From JAVBSN01 sp031556525 (GTDB lineage: Bacteria; Bacillota; Clostridia; Lachnospirales; Lachnospiraceae), in assembly GCA_031556525.1 (NCBI GenBank), contig JAVBSS010000002.1, positions 62,001-126,000 of the forward strand: DNA of 64,000 nucleotides, given 5' to 3'. The notes under the pieces are model-generated. The model searched no databases and had not been told where the DNA came from. It worked only from the letters and a program-made list of their open reading frames with translations. The translations under genes and the position numbers were made by a program. Of the stretch, positions 43,709 through 52,303 are shown piece after piece. Position 1 is the first letter of the stretch, and every line of letters begins with the position of its first letter.

Positions 43709-44821
43709 CTGGGTAAAAAAGATGAACTTATAAAAAGGAACAGTATAGTATTAAAAAATGAGAGGCTTTCAATTAATGGTAGAGATATTGTGGTTAATAA
43801 TTATTCACTTATTGAAATTGTAAATAATGGAGCAAATGCTATCATATTGAAAGCAAAAGGAACTATAGCAAATGAGATTGTAGCAATAAAGATATGGATC
43901 CCAAATAATAAATTTGATAGTGCTGAACAGAGTATAAAAGAGATTACTAAAATGGCAAATATAAATGATGTAAAATACACACCTAATTTAATTAAATATT
44001 ATGGTAGTGGGTTTGCTAATGGTTATTATTATTGCATAATGGAATTTTTTGATAAGGATGATTATGTAACTCTTAGAGATAGATTAAAAAATACTATGAC
44101 GTTACATGAAAGATACCAGATACTAATGAATGTTGTAAGTGGATTGCGATATGCACAAGAAAAATTGATTTTTCATGGTGATTTACATGCTGATAATATT
44201 CTTATTAGCAAAAAAGATAATGCAGCAAAAATTATTGATTTCGGTACAAGTTTTAGAGATAGGAGGTATTCAAAACAACGTGATAACAAAATGACACTAG
44301 AAATAGGAAAAAGTCTCTTAAGGGAGGAACTAAATGAAAATCTGATAATGTTTTATGGTATTACCCTGGAAAAATTGCCTCAAAATGCAATTAGGCTTAT
44401 TGTAAAGGCGACCGCTAAAATTGTTGTGCTTCTTGATTTTTGGAAGGAAGGGAATGTAAAAACAGTTATTGAAGATATTGCCCTCTTTGCTACATTGGTT
44501 CCTTTTTTTAATTTAAGACTATTAGTTAATATTTTATTTGAGAACAGAGAAGTACCAGAATCATTTAAAAATGTATTTAAAGAGAGGATTATTACTGAGT
44601 TATTTCAAGATACATTGGATATGGAATTTGACGAATTAGAAAAAATGTATGCCGAGAGTCAAAAAAGATTTATAAATCTATGTAAAAAAGAGCCGCGTGA
44701 AAACTATATCTATAGAGATTATCACCAAGCAACTCTTTTTAATGGACCATTGTACGCTAAATATTTTGCAGAAGATGAAGTTGCTGTTGAAAGGTTTGAA
44801 ATTGAACAGATTATAGAATAA
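43709..44821 (+). CDS. Eukaryotic-like protein kinase, probable CTG start
   Basis: A 370-residue kinase. N-lobe has a Gly-poor nucleotide loop (EIVNNGANAIILKA) and the ATP Lys61 in VAIKIW. The catalytic loop HGDLHADN (156-163, Asp158) and DFG at 177-179 are intact, so activity is expected. The C-terminal third is helical. No TM and no PASTA domain, unlike PrkC. There is no ATG or GTG with a ribosome site; AAGGAGGGA at 695-703 of the local kilobase sits 5-6 nt before CTG 43709, which extends the frame to include LGKKDELIKRN. A GTG at 43790 would delete 27 residues and has no ribosome site. It is followed 27 nt later by an MBL-fold gene. Confidence 0.75.
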   Translation: MGKKDELIKRNSIVLKNERLSINGRDIVVNNYSLIEIVNNGANAIILKAKGTIANEIVAIKIWIPNNKFDSAEQSIKEITKMANINDVKYTPNLIKYYGSGFANGYYYCIMEFFDKDDYVTLRDRLKNTMTLHERYQILMNVVSGLRYAQEKLIFHGDLHADNILISKKDNAAKIIDFGTSFRDRRYSKQRDNKMTLEIGKSLLREELNENLIMFYGITLEKLPQNAIRLIVKATAKIVVLLDFWKEGNVKTVIEDIALFATLVPFFNLRLLVNILFENREVPESFKNVFKERIITELFQDTLDMEFDELEKMYAESQKRFINLCKKEPRENYIYRDYHQATLFNGPLYAKYFAEDEVAVERFEIEQIIE

Positions 44822-44848
44822 CTGTACTATTGATGTGAGGTGCTAAAG

Positions 44849-46465
44849 ATGAACTTTGAAAAAGAGTTAAATGCAAGTGAGTTTTGTGAAAAGTATAGTT
44901 GTAAGACAAGAGGTGGAATTAGAGTATCAGATAGGTATCCATTTATTTTTTTAATATATAATGCTAACTCAGGGTATGAAGATAATCTCGATGTTACTAA
45001 TGATGGAACAAAATCAAAAGTTTATTATCAAGTGAAAAATAAGTACAATGATATGGAGAAACTTATAGGGCATAAGAATTTGAATGGTGTTTATTATAGT
45101 ATTTTTCTATTTGATTCGACAGGAAAAGGGTTGGTTTTTATAGGTGAATATGAATTGGATGAAGTTGTTTTGAAACGAGATGAAGAGGATATGGATTATC
45201 TTGTTTTAAAAAAGGTTATAAAGGAATCTCTTGATAATGTAAAAGTATATTTTGTTGAAAAAATGGAATCAGTGCCTAGTTTGTCGAAATTAGGTGACAG
45301 AAATGATTTTATCAATGGAATATATAGCGATGAGTTAATTGAAATTGATGTACAAGGGAAAAATATAGAGGAAGGAGATTATTTAGATTCTAATTATAAT
45401 AGAATAGATTTGAATAGGATAATTAATACAGAGCGGCTTGATGTTGATTTTAAAGGAAATATTGGCTTGATTTTTAAGATGGAAGGGAAATCAACACCTG
45501 AAGAAAGACGGGTTGGACAACAACTATTTTTTTTATCAGAATTGAATAAAAGTATACAGCACGAATCTAGAAGTGATTTTGTGAAAATGGATAGTCTGAT
45601 TGTTGATTTTGCTTTTTTATATACTGTAAATGTTGGATGTGCGTTAACAAATTTTTTGGTACTGAAGAAAGAAGAGCAAGCAGAAGTGTGGGCAATTGAT
45701 TGGGGAAGTGGAGCAAGTTATAAAAACTTGGCAGTTAAGAATATTAATGATTGCATTAATGATATTAGAAATGATTTTTTTGATGGAAATAGATTTATGA
45801 TAAGTAAGTTATTTATTTCACATGCAGACTCGGATCATTACAATCGGATTGAAAAAACAATGATTAATAATGAAACAGAGGTATGGATAAGTGGGTACAA
45901 TTTTGTGGCAGGTCAATTTTTAAATATGTTAAATAGCATAAAGTCAAGAAAGGCAAATTTTAGAATGCCATTATGTTGTAATTCCTCGGGAGGAGTTAAT
46001 ATATTACATCCGCATCAACCAATTGTGTATGGGACAAAAACTTTTACAGGAACCGGATTTTATTTGGCTAAAAATAAAAATAATGTTTCCCCAATAATGA
46101 AAATTAATATTAACGACAAAAGCTGTTTATTTCCTGGTGATATAATGGAAAAAGGATGGCACTGGTATATGATTGCGTCTGGTTGTACAGGAATTAAAAC
46201 TAATATTCTTATTCATTCTCACCATGGAAGCAAAAATGGATTTATTACTAATATTCCCAATGTATCAGATTGTGAATATGATACTATTCAATATGATATC
46301 GATATATTAAGTACTCGTGATAATGCATATCAAAAAATTCCTTCAATTGAAATTAGTAGCAGAACCGAATATAATAATACATATACTACACAAAAGAAAC
46401 ACGTAGAATTGAAGTATTATAAAACTGATGTTTTAAACAATACAATATTAGAAATTAACGTATAA
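44849..46465 (+). CDS. ComEC-like metallo-beta-lactamase-fold protein
   Basis: A 538-residue soluble protein. The first 240 residues are alpha/beta and unrecognised. The MBL domain has VWAIDWGSGASY, the metal motif ISHADSDHYNR (His325 to His330), LFPGDIMEKGWHWY and IHSHHGSKNGF (about 454-464), the pattern of the ComEC/Rec2 C-terminal MBL. ComEC homologues degrade one DNA strand during uptake, but there is no channel domain here. GAGGTG precedes the ATG by 6 nt. Its tight pairing with a protein kinase suggests a phosphorylation-controlled nuclease or phosphodiesterase in defence; this is inference. Confidence 0.75.
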   Translation: MNFEKELNASEFCEKYSCKTRGGIRVSDRYPFIFLIYNANSGYEDNLDVTNDGTKSKVYYQVKNKYNDMEKLIGHKNLNGVYYSIFLFDSTGKGLVFIGEYELDEVVLKRDEEDMDYLVLKKVIKESLDNVKVYFVEKMESVPSLSKLGDRNDFINGIYSDELIEIDVQGKNIEEGDYLDSNYNRIDLNRIINTERLDVDFKGNIGLIFKMEGKSTPEERRVGQQLFFLSELNKSIQHESRSDFVKMDSLIVDFAFLYTVNVGCALTNFLVLKKEEQAEVWAIDWGSGASYKNLAVKNINDCINDIRNDFFDGNRFMISKLFISHADSDHYNRIEKTMINNETEVWISGYNFVAGQFLNMLNSIKSRKANFRMPLCCNSSGGVNILHPHQPIVYGTKTFTGTGFYLAKNKNNVSPIMKININDKSCLFPGDIMEKGWHWYMIASGCTGIKTNILIHSHHGSKNGFITNIPNVSDCEYDTIQYDIDILSTRDNAYQKIPSIEISSRTEYNNTYTTQKKHVELKYYKTDVLNNTILEINV

Positions 46466-46682
46466 ATAATAGATGATAGATAGCTTAGCAAGTTTGATTT
46501 AGAACAACTTATCAAATTAATTGAAAGATATCAAGAAAAGAATTAATTGAAAAGGTGATGAAACAAAGCATTAAACGAAGATATTCAAGATTGTAGGTTG
46601 GATAAATCGAAAATAAATATAAAAGAATAAGTGGAAAATTGTTAAATACAAGATAAGCATATAGAAAACTTATGAGGTCAAA

Positions 46683-47408
46683 ATGAAATTACTACTACTA
46701 CTTATAATCATCAGCATAATTCTCGCTATTTTTGAACCTAAAATAAAAGGTTATTTAGGAGAAAGAGCTGTAGCAAAAAAATTAGCAAAATTGCCTAAGC
46801 AACAATATAGAGTTCTTAATGATGTTATGCTTAGGACAAACTATGGTACTACACAGATTGATCATATTGTGGTATCTATTTATGGAATATTTGTTATTGA
46901 AACAAAGAACTATAAAGGTTGGATTACTGGAAGTGAATATGCTGAACAATGGACTAAAAATATGTATGGAAAGAAATATTCATTTAGAAATCCATTAAAA
47001 CAAAACTATGCACATATAAAAGCCTTAGAAGAAAAAACAAAGTTATCATCAGGTAAGTTTATTCCTATTGTTGCATTTTCTAGAAATAGTGACATTAAGG
47101 TTAAAGTTAGCACACCAGTGGTGTATATACATAGATTAAATAGAGAAATTAAAAGATATACAGATGTTAAATTTAGAGTAGAGGAACTTGATACACTAGT
47201 AACGCTTATTCGTTCGTCAGATATTACATCAAAAGAAAATAAAAAGCAACATGTAGAGCAGATACGAACACAAGTTAGGGATAATAAAAGAAAAATATTT
47301 GAGGGTATATGCCCTAAATGTGGAGGTACGTTAGTACAGAGAAAAGGTAAGTATGGAAAATTTATGGGATGCAGTAATTATCCTAAATGTAAATATACTA
47401 AAAGTTAA
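46683..47408 (+). CDS. NERD-domain protein with topoisomerase-type zinc ribbon
   Basis: A 241-residue protein: an N-terminal TM segment (2-18), a NERD (nuclease-related) domain with TQIDHIVVSIYGIFVIETKNYKGWI near 58-82 containing the D...ExK catalytic pattern, and a C-terminal zinc ribbon CPKCGG...GKFMGCSNYPKC like that of topoisomerase I. Such proteins are widespread in Firmicutes and cluster with defence genes; direct nuclease activity is not well established. GAGGTC precedes the ATG. It stands alone between the MBL gene and an HNH gene. Confidence 0.88.
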   Translation: MKLLLLLIIISIILAIFEPKIKGYLGERAVAKKLAKLPKQQYRVLNDVMLRTNYGTTQIDHIVVSIYGIFVIETKNYKGWITGSEYAEQWTKNMYGKKYSFRNPLKQNYAHIKALEEKTKLSSGKFIPIVAFSRNSDIKVKVSTPVVYIHRLNREIKRYTDVKFRVEELDTLVTLIRSSDITSKENKKQHVEQIRTQVRDNKRKIFEGICPKCGGTLVQRKGKYGKFMGCSNYPKCKYTKS

Positions 47409-47463
47409 ATGATTATGGTAAGATATTTATATTAACTTACATCACCTAGAAAGAGGTCAACGT

Positions 47464-48576
47464 ATGAACTTACCATATTCAGAAGATATAGATATTCAAT
47501 GCCTAAGCAGATTATTTGATAGTACAAGTGAATGTTACAAATTCTTTTGGTTTCAAGCAATTGTAACTAAGGTTTTAGCGGGAAAAGATACATTTACATT
47601 TGAAGAATTAGTAAATGATATGATAGTAGATGCGTGGTATATGGTTACAGAGTATCATTTGAATTTGGGACCTAAGGACAATCTAGAAAGATTAGTTAAT
47701 TATATTAAGGACATGTCTAACTTAAAGTCATCTGAAAAGAAGAGTATTATTCTATCCTATGTAAATGAATGTACTGATAGAGAGATAATGAGGAAGAAGA
47801 GAGACCTTATTAAGAACGTGCCCTATCGTTTACAAGCACCATTTATGCCAGAATTAAAGGGTAGGGAATGGGATGTTACGGAGAAGAATCTAGTTGGTAA
47901 GATTAATCAGCAACAACGGCTTATGTACTATTTTGGAGCATATAACGGATTGAATACTACTATTCATGTACAAGATAAATGGATTCAGTACATACATTGT
48001 AACCAAGAGATTATAAAAGGTTGGTTGCAATATAAAATGATTATCTATTTGCAGAAGCGAAATCCAAGCGTACCAGGTATTGCAGACAAGCTATATCCAC
48101 CTACAGAACGGAAAATGGAGAAGGTGAAGAAATATTGGAAGACAATATTAACACTGCATCCAGTAGAAGAGATATATGCAAAAAATATATTAACAGAGGA
48201 TGATATATCTATAGATCATTTTGTGCCATGGTCATATGTTGCACATGATGAATTGTGGAATTTGCATCCAACGACTAAAAGTATTAATAGCAAGAAAAGT
48301 AATAACCTGCCTGATTGGAATATATATTTTCCGTTATTATGTAAACAAGAATATTTGTCATATTCTATGATGTGGGAGTATGAACAAGTACATAAAGAAT
48401 TTGATAAATGTGCAAGAGAGCATATAAATAGTGATCAAATACGACACAAACTTTACCGAGAGGGATTGGAGTTTATAGAGTTTCAAAGCATTTTAAATGA
48501 AATAGTAGCTCCTGTTTATCAGTCAGCTAAGAATAGTGGGTTTGGGAATTGGGTATTAACGGATGAGAGAGAATAA
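47464..48576 (+). CDS. HNH endonuclease-domain protein
   Basis: A 370-residue protein. The HNH nuclease lies near residues 238-275: IDHFVPWSYVAHDELWNLHPTTKSINSKKSNNLP, with the His-Asn-His/Asn arrangement. The N-terminal 230 residues are helical and unrecognised; aromatic-rich YFGAYNGLNTT is notable. This HNH variant is frequent in defence islands. The gene overlaps the methyltransferase downstream by 14 nt, so both are probably one translation unit. AGAGGT precedes the ATG. Confidence 0.85.
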   Translation: MNLPYSEDIDIQCLSRLFDSTSECYKFFWFQAIVTKVLAGKDTFTFEELVNDMIVDAWYMVTEYHLNLGPKDNLERLVNYIKDMSNLKSSEKKSIILSYVNECTDREIMRKKRDLIKNVPYRLQAPFMPELKGREWDVTEKNLVGKINQQQRLMYYFGAYNGLNTTIHVQDKWIQYIHCNQEIIKGWLQYKMIIYLQKRNPSVPGIADKLYPPTERKMEKVKKYWKTILTLHPVEEIYAKNILTEDDISIDHFVPWSYVAHDELWNLHPTTKSINSKKSNNLPDWNIYFPLLCKQEYLSYSMMWEYEQVHKEFDKCAREHINSDQIRHKLYREGLEFIEFQSILNEIVAPVYQSAKNSGFGNWVLTDERE

Positions 48577-49156
48577 AACGATAGATTATTATAATATGAA
48601 TGCAAAGGCATTTTGTGATTCAACACAAAATACAGACATGAGCTATTGCCAGAATAAGTTTTTAAATTATTTAGGACAAGGTTCAAGTATATTGGATGCT
48701 GGATGTGGAAGTGGTAGAGATAGTAGATTCTTTTTAGATAATGGATATAATGTAACTTCAATTGATGCTTCAGAAGAGATTTGCAAAATAGCAAGTGAAT
48801 ATATATCAAGAAAAGTAGAGTGTATTCGTTTTGAAGAAATAAACTCCGAAAATACATTTGATGGAATATGGGCATGTGCCTCGTTGTTGCATATAGCAAA
48901 AGATGAATTACCAAATGCTTTGAGGAAATTATATAGAGCTTTGAAGACAGAAGGGGTTCTATATGCATCTTTTAAATATGGTAATAATGAAGAGATAAAG
49001 GATAATAGATATTTTAGTAATTTTAATGAAGAACAACTTAGTAAATTAATTGGTGACAATACAGATTTTAAAATTGATGAGATTTTTATAACAAATGATG
49101 CAAGACCAGAACGAGAACATGAACAATGGATAAATATAATTGTTAAGAAGAGTTAA
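48563..49156 (+). CDS. SAM-dependent methyltransferase
   Basis: A 197-residue class I methyltransferase with motif I ILDAGCGSGRDSRFFLDNGY, acidic post-I residue in SIDASEE and motif IV-like FDGIWACASLLHI. It lacks the DPPY/PCQ motifs of DNA base methyltransferases and resembles TehB-type small-molecule enzymes. It starts within the end of the HNH gene. Pairing with a nuclease hints at modification-restriction, but the motifs favour a small molecule or protein substrate. Confidence 0.88.
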   Translation: MRENKTIDYYNMNAKAFCDSTQNTDMSYCQNKFLNYLGQGSSILDAGCGSGRDSRFFLDNGYNVTSIDASEEICKIASEYISRKVECIRFEEINSENTFDGIWACASLLHIAKDELPNALRKLYRALKTEGVLYASFKYGNNEEIKDNRYFSNFNEEQLSKLIGDNTDFKIDEIFITNDARPEREHEQWINIIVKKS

Positions 49157-49217
49157 TTTGTTCTGTATAACGAATTAAATAAGCTGAAATTTATTATATG
49201 AAGAAGGAGAATTCTAT

Positions 49218-50237
49218 ATGTCAAATGAAATAATGAATCCTCTTGTTAGTGAGATAAGAGATATTCTTGATATTGCTAGAAAAAATGTTGCAAGAGAAGT
49301 CAATAATGAACTAATCGTATCATATTGGAAAATTGGTGAGATTATTGTTCGTTATGAGCAAAATGATAGTATTAGAGCTGAATATGGGGAACAAACGTTA
49401 AAACAACTTTCAAAAGAATTGACAGCTGAGTTTGGCAAAGGATTTTCACGTGCGAATATTTATAATATGAGATTGTTTTATCAGACATATCCAAAAATCC
49501 AGACAGTGTCTGGAAAATTGAGTTGGTCTCATTATTGTGAATTACTAAGCATTTCAGATAAAGATAAGCGCAGTTTTTATGAGAAAGAAGCTATTAATTC
49601 AAACTGGTCTGTTCGTGAATTAAAGAGACAAATTAATACTTCACTATATGAACGTTTGTTACTTTCTAAAGGTGAAGCCAATAAAGGGGAAGTGTTAAAG
49701 TTAGCAACAGTTGGAATAGAGATGAACAATCCTAAGGATATTATCAAAGATCCTTATGTATTTGAATTCCTTGGACTTCCAGAAGACAAGCCAATTATGG
49801 AAAGTGATTTAGAAAAAGCATTAGTAGAACAAATTGAGAAGTTTTTACTTGAGCTTGGCAGGGGATTTATGTTCGTAGGAACTCAGCAGAGAGTTACAAT
49901 TAGTAATACTCATTATTATGCAGATATGGTTTTCTATAATAAACCATTAAAATCTTATGTGATTATAGAATTAAAAACAAGCAAGCTGATGCCAGAGGCG
50001 GCAGGACAGTTGAATATGTATTTAAACTATTATGAAAAAGAAGTGAATGATGAAGATGATAATAAGCCAATTGGCATTATACTTTGCACAGATAAAGATG
50101 CTTTAACAGCGGAGTATGCCTTAGGCGGGTTGTCAAATAATATATTTGCTTCTAAATACACATATTATATTCCTGATAAAGAACAGTTAATTGCAGAGGT
50201 TGAGAAGGTAATTAATCAATGGAATGACAAGGAATAG
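49218..50237 (+). CDS. YhcG-type PD-(D/E)XK nuclease-like protein (DUF1016)
   Basis: A 339-residue protein. The N-terminal DUF1016 region has VSYWKIGEIIVRYEQ, LSKELTAEFGKGFSRANIYNMRLFY and LSWSHYCELLSI. The C-terminal half is a PD-(D/E)XK-like nuclease with HYYADMVFYNKPLKSYVIIELKTSKL holding the Asp and ExK residues. YhcG family proteins are common on mobile and defence loci; E. coli YhcG has been associated with recombination and restriction-like phenotypes. GAAGGAG precedes the ATG. Confidence 0.9.
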   Translation: MSNEIMNPLVSEIRDILDIARKNVAREVNNELIVSYWKIGEIIVRYEQNDSIRAEYGEQTLKQLSKELTAEFGKGFSRANIYNMRLFYQTYPKIQTVSGKLSWSHYCELLSISDKDKRSFYEKEAINSNWSVRELKRQINTSLYERLLLSKGEANKGEVLKLATVGIEMNNPKDIIKDPYVFEFLGLPEDKPIMESDLEKALVEQIEKFLLELGRGFMFVGTQQRVTISNTHYYADMVFYNKPLKSYVIIELKTSKLMPEAAGQLNMYLNYYEKEVNDEDDNKPIGIILCTDKDALTAEYALGGLSNNIFASKYTYYIPDKEQLIAEVEKVINQWNDKE

Positions 50238-50266
50238 CTTAAATATTTTTTGTTGGAGGTGAATGT

Positions 50267-50701
50267 ATGGGCATTTTATCATGTGCTAGCAATGCTTCTG
50301 CGTGGAGAGGCTATGAGTATTATGAATCAAAAAAGGTAATTTCATGGAAGAAGATTAATGAGGAACAATATGAAGGATATGTGAAGGGTAATTCAGCAGA
50401 GGCTTACCGTGTTATAATTGATGTGAAGCATCCAAGAAAAAATTCATCTTGTAATTGTCCGTATGCAGATGGAAAGAAAATAATATGTAAACATCAAGTT
50501 GCTTTGCTTTTCACAGCATTTCCACAAGAAGCAAAAAATTATATAGAAGAAATTGAAGAGTATGAAAGAGAAGAAGAAAGGCAGGAACAGGAAGCCTATA
50601 ATAATATAGTTAAGTATGTAAACAGCCTTTCGAAAGAGGAACTTAGAGTAGAGTTGATTAATGCATTGACAGAAAATTATCAAAGAGATGATTATTGGTA
50701 G
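50267..50701 (+). CDS. SWIM zinc-finger protein
   Basis: A 144-residue protein with a SWIM motif, SCNCPYADGKKIICKHQVALLF (CxC...CxH), near 60-82, followed by a Glu-rich coiled coil (EYEREEERQEQEA) and a helical C-terminus. SWIM domains bind DNA or protein. It begins 29 nt after the YhcG gene with TGGAGGTG upstream, so the two probably act together. It is the last gene of the apparent defence island. Confidence 0.8.
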   Translation: MGILSCASNASAWRGYEYYESKKVISWKKINEEQYEGYVKGNSAEAYRVIIDVKHPRKNSSCNCPYADGKKIICKHQVALLFTAFPQEAKNYIEEIEEYEREEERQEQEAYNNIVKYVNSLSKEELRVELINALTENYQRDDYW

Positions 50702-50729
50702 AATTTTACCACCCCCAAAACCTCTTGCC

Positions 50730-50771
50730 CTAAAGTTAACTTTAGACATTATAATAGTATTAGAATACTAT
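50730..50771 (+). promoter_or_regulatory. Two palindromes in the aldo/keto reductase promoter
   Basis: CTAAAGTTAACTTTAG (50730-50745) is a perfect 16-bp palindrome. ATAGTATT-AG-AATACTAT (50754-50771) is a perfect 18-bp inverted repeat. A TATAAT lies between them (50750-50755). Either could be an operator for an unlinked repressor. Confidence 0.55.
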
Positions 50772-50793
50772 AAATACGCTTGGAGGAAATATA

Positions 50794-51915
50794 ATGAATA
50801 ATTGTTTTGACAATGTGAAGAAGAACTTTGGATTTGGTTGTATGCGATTACCAATGAATGGCGAGAATGTAGATTATGAAGAGTTTTCAAAGATGGTTGA
50901 TGTATTTCTACAGGAAGGTTTCAACTATTTTGATACAGCTCATGGTTATATTGAAGGAAAGAGTGAGATAGCCATTAGAGAGTGTCTTACAAGTAGATAT
51001 CCAAGAGACCAGTATATATTAACTAATAAATTATCTACAGACTTTTTCACAAAGCAAGAAGATATAAGACCTTATTTTGAAACACAATTAGAAGCTTGTG
51101 GTGTTGACTATTTTGATATATATCTTATGCATGCTCAGAGTGCAGATATATTTGCAAAATACAAGAAATGTAATGCATATGAGACAGCCCTTGAATTCAA
51201 GGAAGAAGGTAAAATCAAACATTTTGGTATATCATTTCATGATAAGGCATCGGTGCTTGAACAGATATTAATAGAATATCCACAAATAGAAGTAGTACAG
51301 ATTCAATTTAACTATGTGGATTATGAAGATGCTGCAATAGAAGGTAAATTATGCTATGAAATATGTTGTAAGTATGGAAAACCCGTTATAGTAATGGAAC
51401 CAGTTAAAGGTGGAAGTTTAATTAACCTACCAGAGAAAGCACAAGAGATTATAGATGGTCTTGGTGGCGGTAGTAATGCTAGTTACGCAATTCGATTTAC
51501 AGCTAGTTTTGAAAATAATAAAATGGTGCTTTCAGGAATGAGCGACATGGCTCAGATGAGAGATAACCTAGGATATATGAAAGAATTTGTGCATCTATCT
51601 GAAGAGGAAAAAGAAGCACTTAAAAGAGTGAGTGATATATTCAAGGCACAGAATCTAATTCCTTGTACAGCATGTAGGTATTGTATAGATGGTTGTCCAA
51701 AGAATATTGAGATTCCTAATCTATTTGCATGTATGAATGCCAAGAAACAATATCAAGATTGGAATTCAGATTATTATTATCACAATGTACATACTGTAAA
51801 CAATGGAAAAGCGTCAGATTGTATTCAGTGTGGTAAATGTGAGCATATATGTCCTCAACATTTACAGATCAGAGAATTGCTAAAAGAAGTTGCAGGTGAA
51901 TTTGAAGGTAAGTAG
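50794..51915 (+). CDS. Aldo/keto reductase with C-terminal ferredoxin domain
   Basis: A 373-residue oxidoreductase. The TIM barrel shows GFGCMRLPM, FDTAHGY (catalytic Tyr), LTNKLST and PVKGGSLINLP. The C-terminus carries two 4Fe-4S clusters, CTACRYCIDGCP and CIQCGKCEHICP. Fe-S aldo/keto reductases of this type are frequent in anaerobic Clostridia; the substrate is unknown, and the clusters may exchange electrons with ferredoxin. TTGGAGG precedes the ATG. Confidence 0.93.
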   Translation: MNNCFDNVKKNFGFGCMRLPMNGENVDYEEFSKMVDVFLQEGFNYFDTAHGYIEGKSEIAIRECLTSRYPRDQYILTNKLSTDFFTKQEDIRPYFETQLEACGVDYFDIYLMHAQSADIFAKYKKCNAYETALEFKEEGKIKHFGISFHDKASVLEQILIEYPQIEVVQIQFNYVDYEDAAIEGKLCYEICCKYGKPVIVMEPVKGGSLINLPEKAQEIIDGLGGGSNASYAIRFTASFENNKMVLSGMSDMAQMRDNLGYMKEFVHLSEEEKEALKRVSDIFKAQNLIPCTACRYCIDGCPKNIEIPNLFACMNAKKQYQDWNSDYYYHNVHTVNNGKASDCIQCGKCEHICPQHLQIRELLKEVAGEFEGK

Positions 51916-51985
51916 TATAGTGCTTATATTAAGAGTGAGAAGCAAATAGGTTAGCAAGATATTTTAGCGTTAAGGAGCGATTACA

Positions 51986-52255
51986 TTGAATAATAAGAGT
52001 TATGAATTTGATGCCGTTATACTAAAAGTTCCTGATATTGACGGAGCATATATTGAGTTTCCTTATGATGTAAGAGAAGAATTTGGCAAAGGTAGAGTTA
52101 AGGTAACAGCAATATTTGATGGAACATCTTATGATGGAAGTCTTGTTCGTATGAAAACAGAGAATCATATAATTGGGCTTAGAAAAGATATTAGAGCAGC
52201 TATAGGTAAACAAGCTGGAGATACAGTTCATGTAGTAATTAAGGAACGAGAATAA
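51986..52255 (+). CDS. DUF1905 protein (TTG start)
   Basis: An 89-residue protein matching DUF1905: FDAVILKVPDIDGAYIEFPYDVREEFGKGRVKV and the late IRAAIGKQAGDTVHVVIKE. The family has a small beta barrel with no known activity. The TTG at 51986 is the only start with a ribosome site (AAGGAG 8 nt upstream). It follows the reductase by 70 nt and may be read with it. Confidence 0.85.
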   Translation: MNNKSYEFDAVILKVPDIDGAYIEFPYDVREEFGKGRVKVTAIFDGTSYDGSLVRMKTENHIIGLRKDIRAAIGKQAGDTVHVVIKERE

Positions 52256-52257
52256 GT

Positions 52258-52285
52258 AAGAGGCAGAATTTTAATTCTGCCTCTT
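52258..52285. terminator. Bidirectional terminator
   Basis: Perfect 12-bp stem (AAGAGGCAGAAT at 52258-52269, complement at 52274-52285) with a 4-nt loop between convergent genes. T content next to the stem is modest. Confidence 0.75.
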
Positions 52286-52303
52286 ATCTATTACCAGCAC
52301 GTC

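Noticed and set aside
42014..50701. CRISPR-Cas, Septu or a standard restriction-modification system in the island
   Set aside because: No CRISPR repeats or cas motifs. The HNH gene lacks an adjacent SMC-like ATPase as in Septu. The methyltransferase lacks DNA-methylase catalytic motifs.
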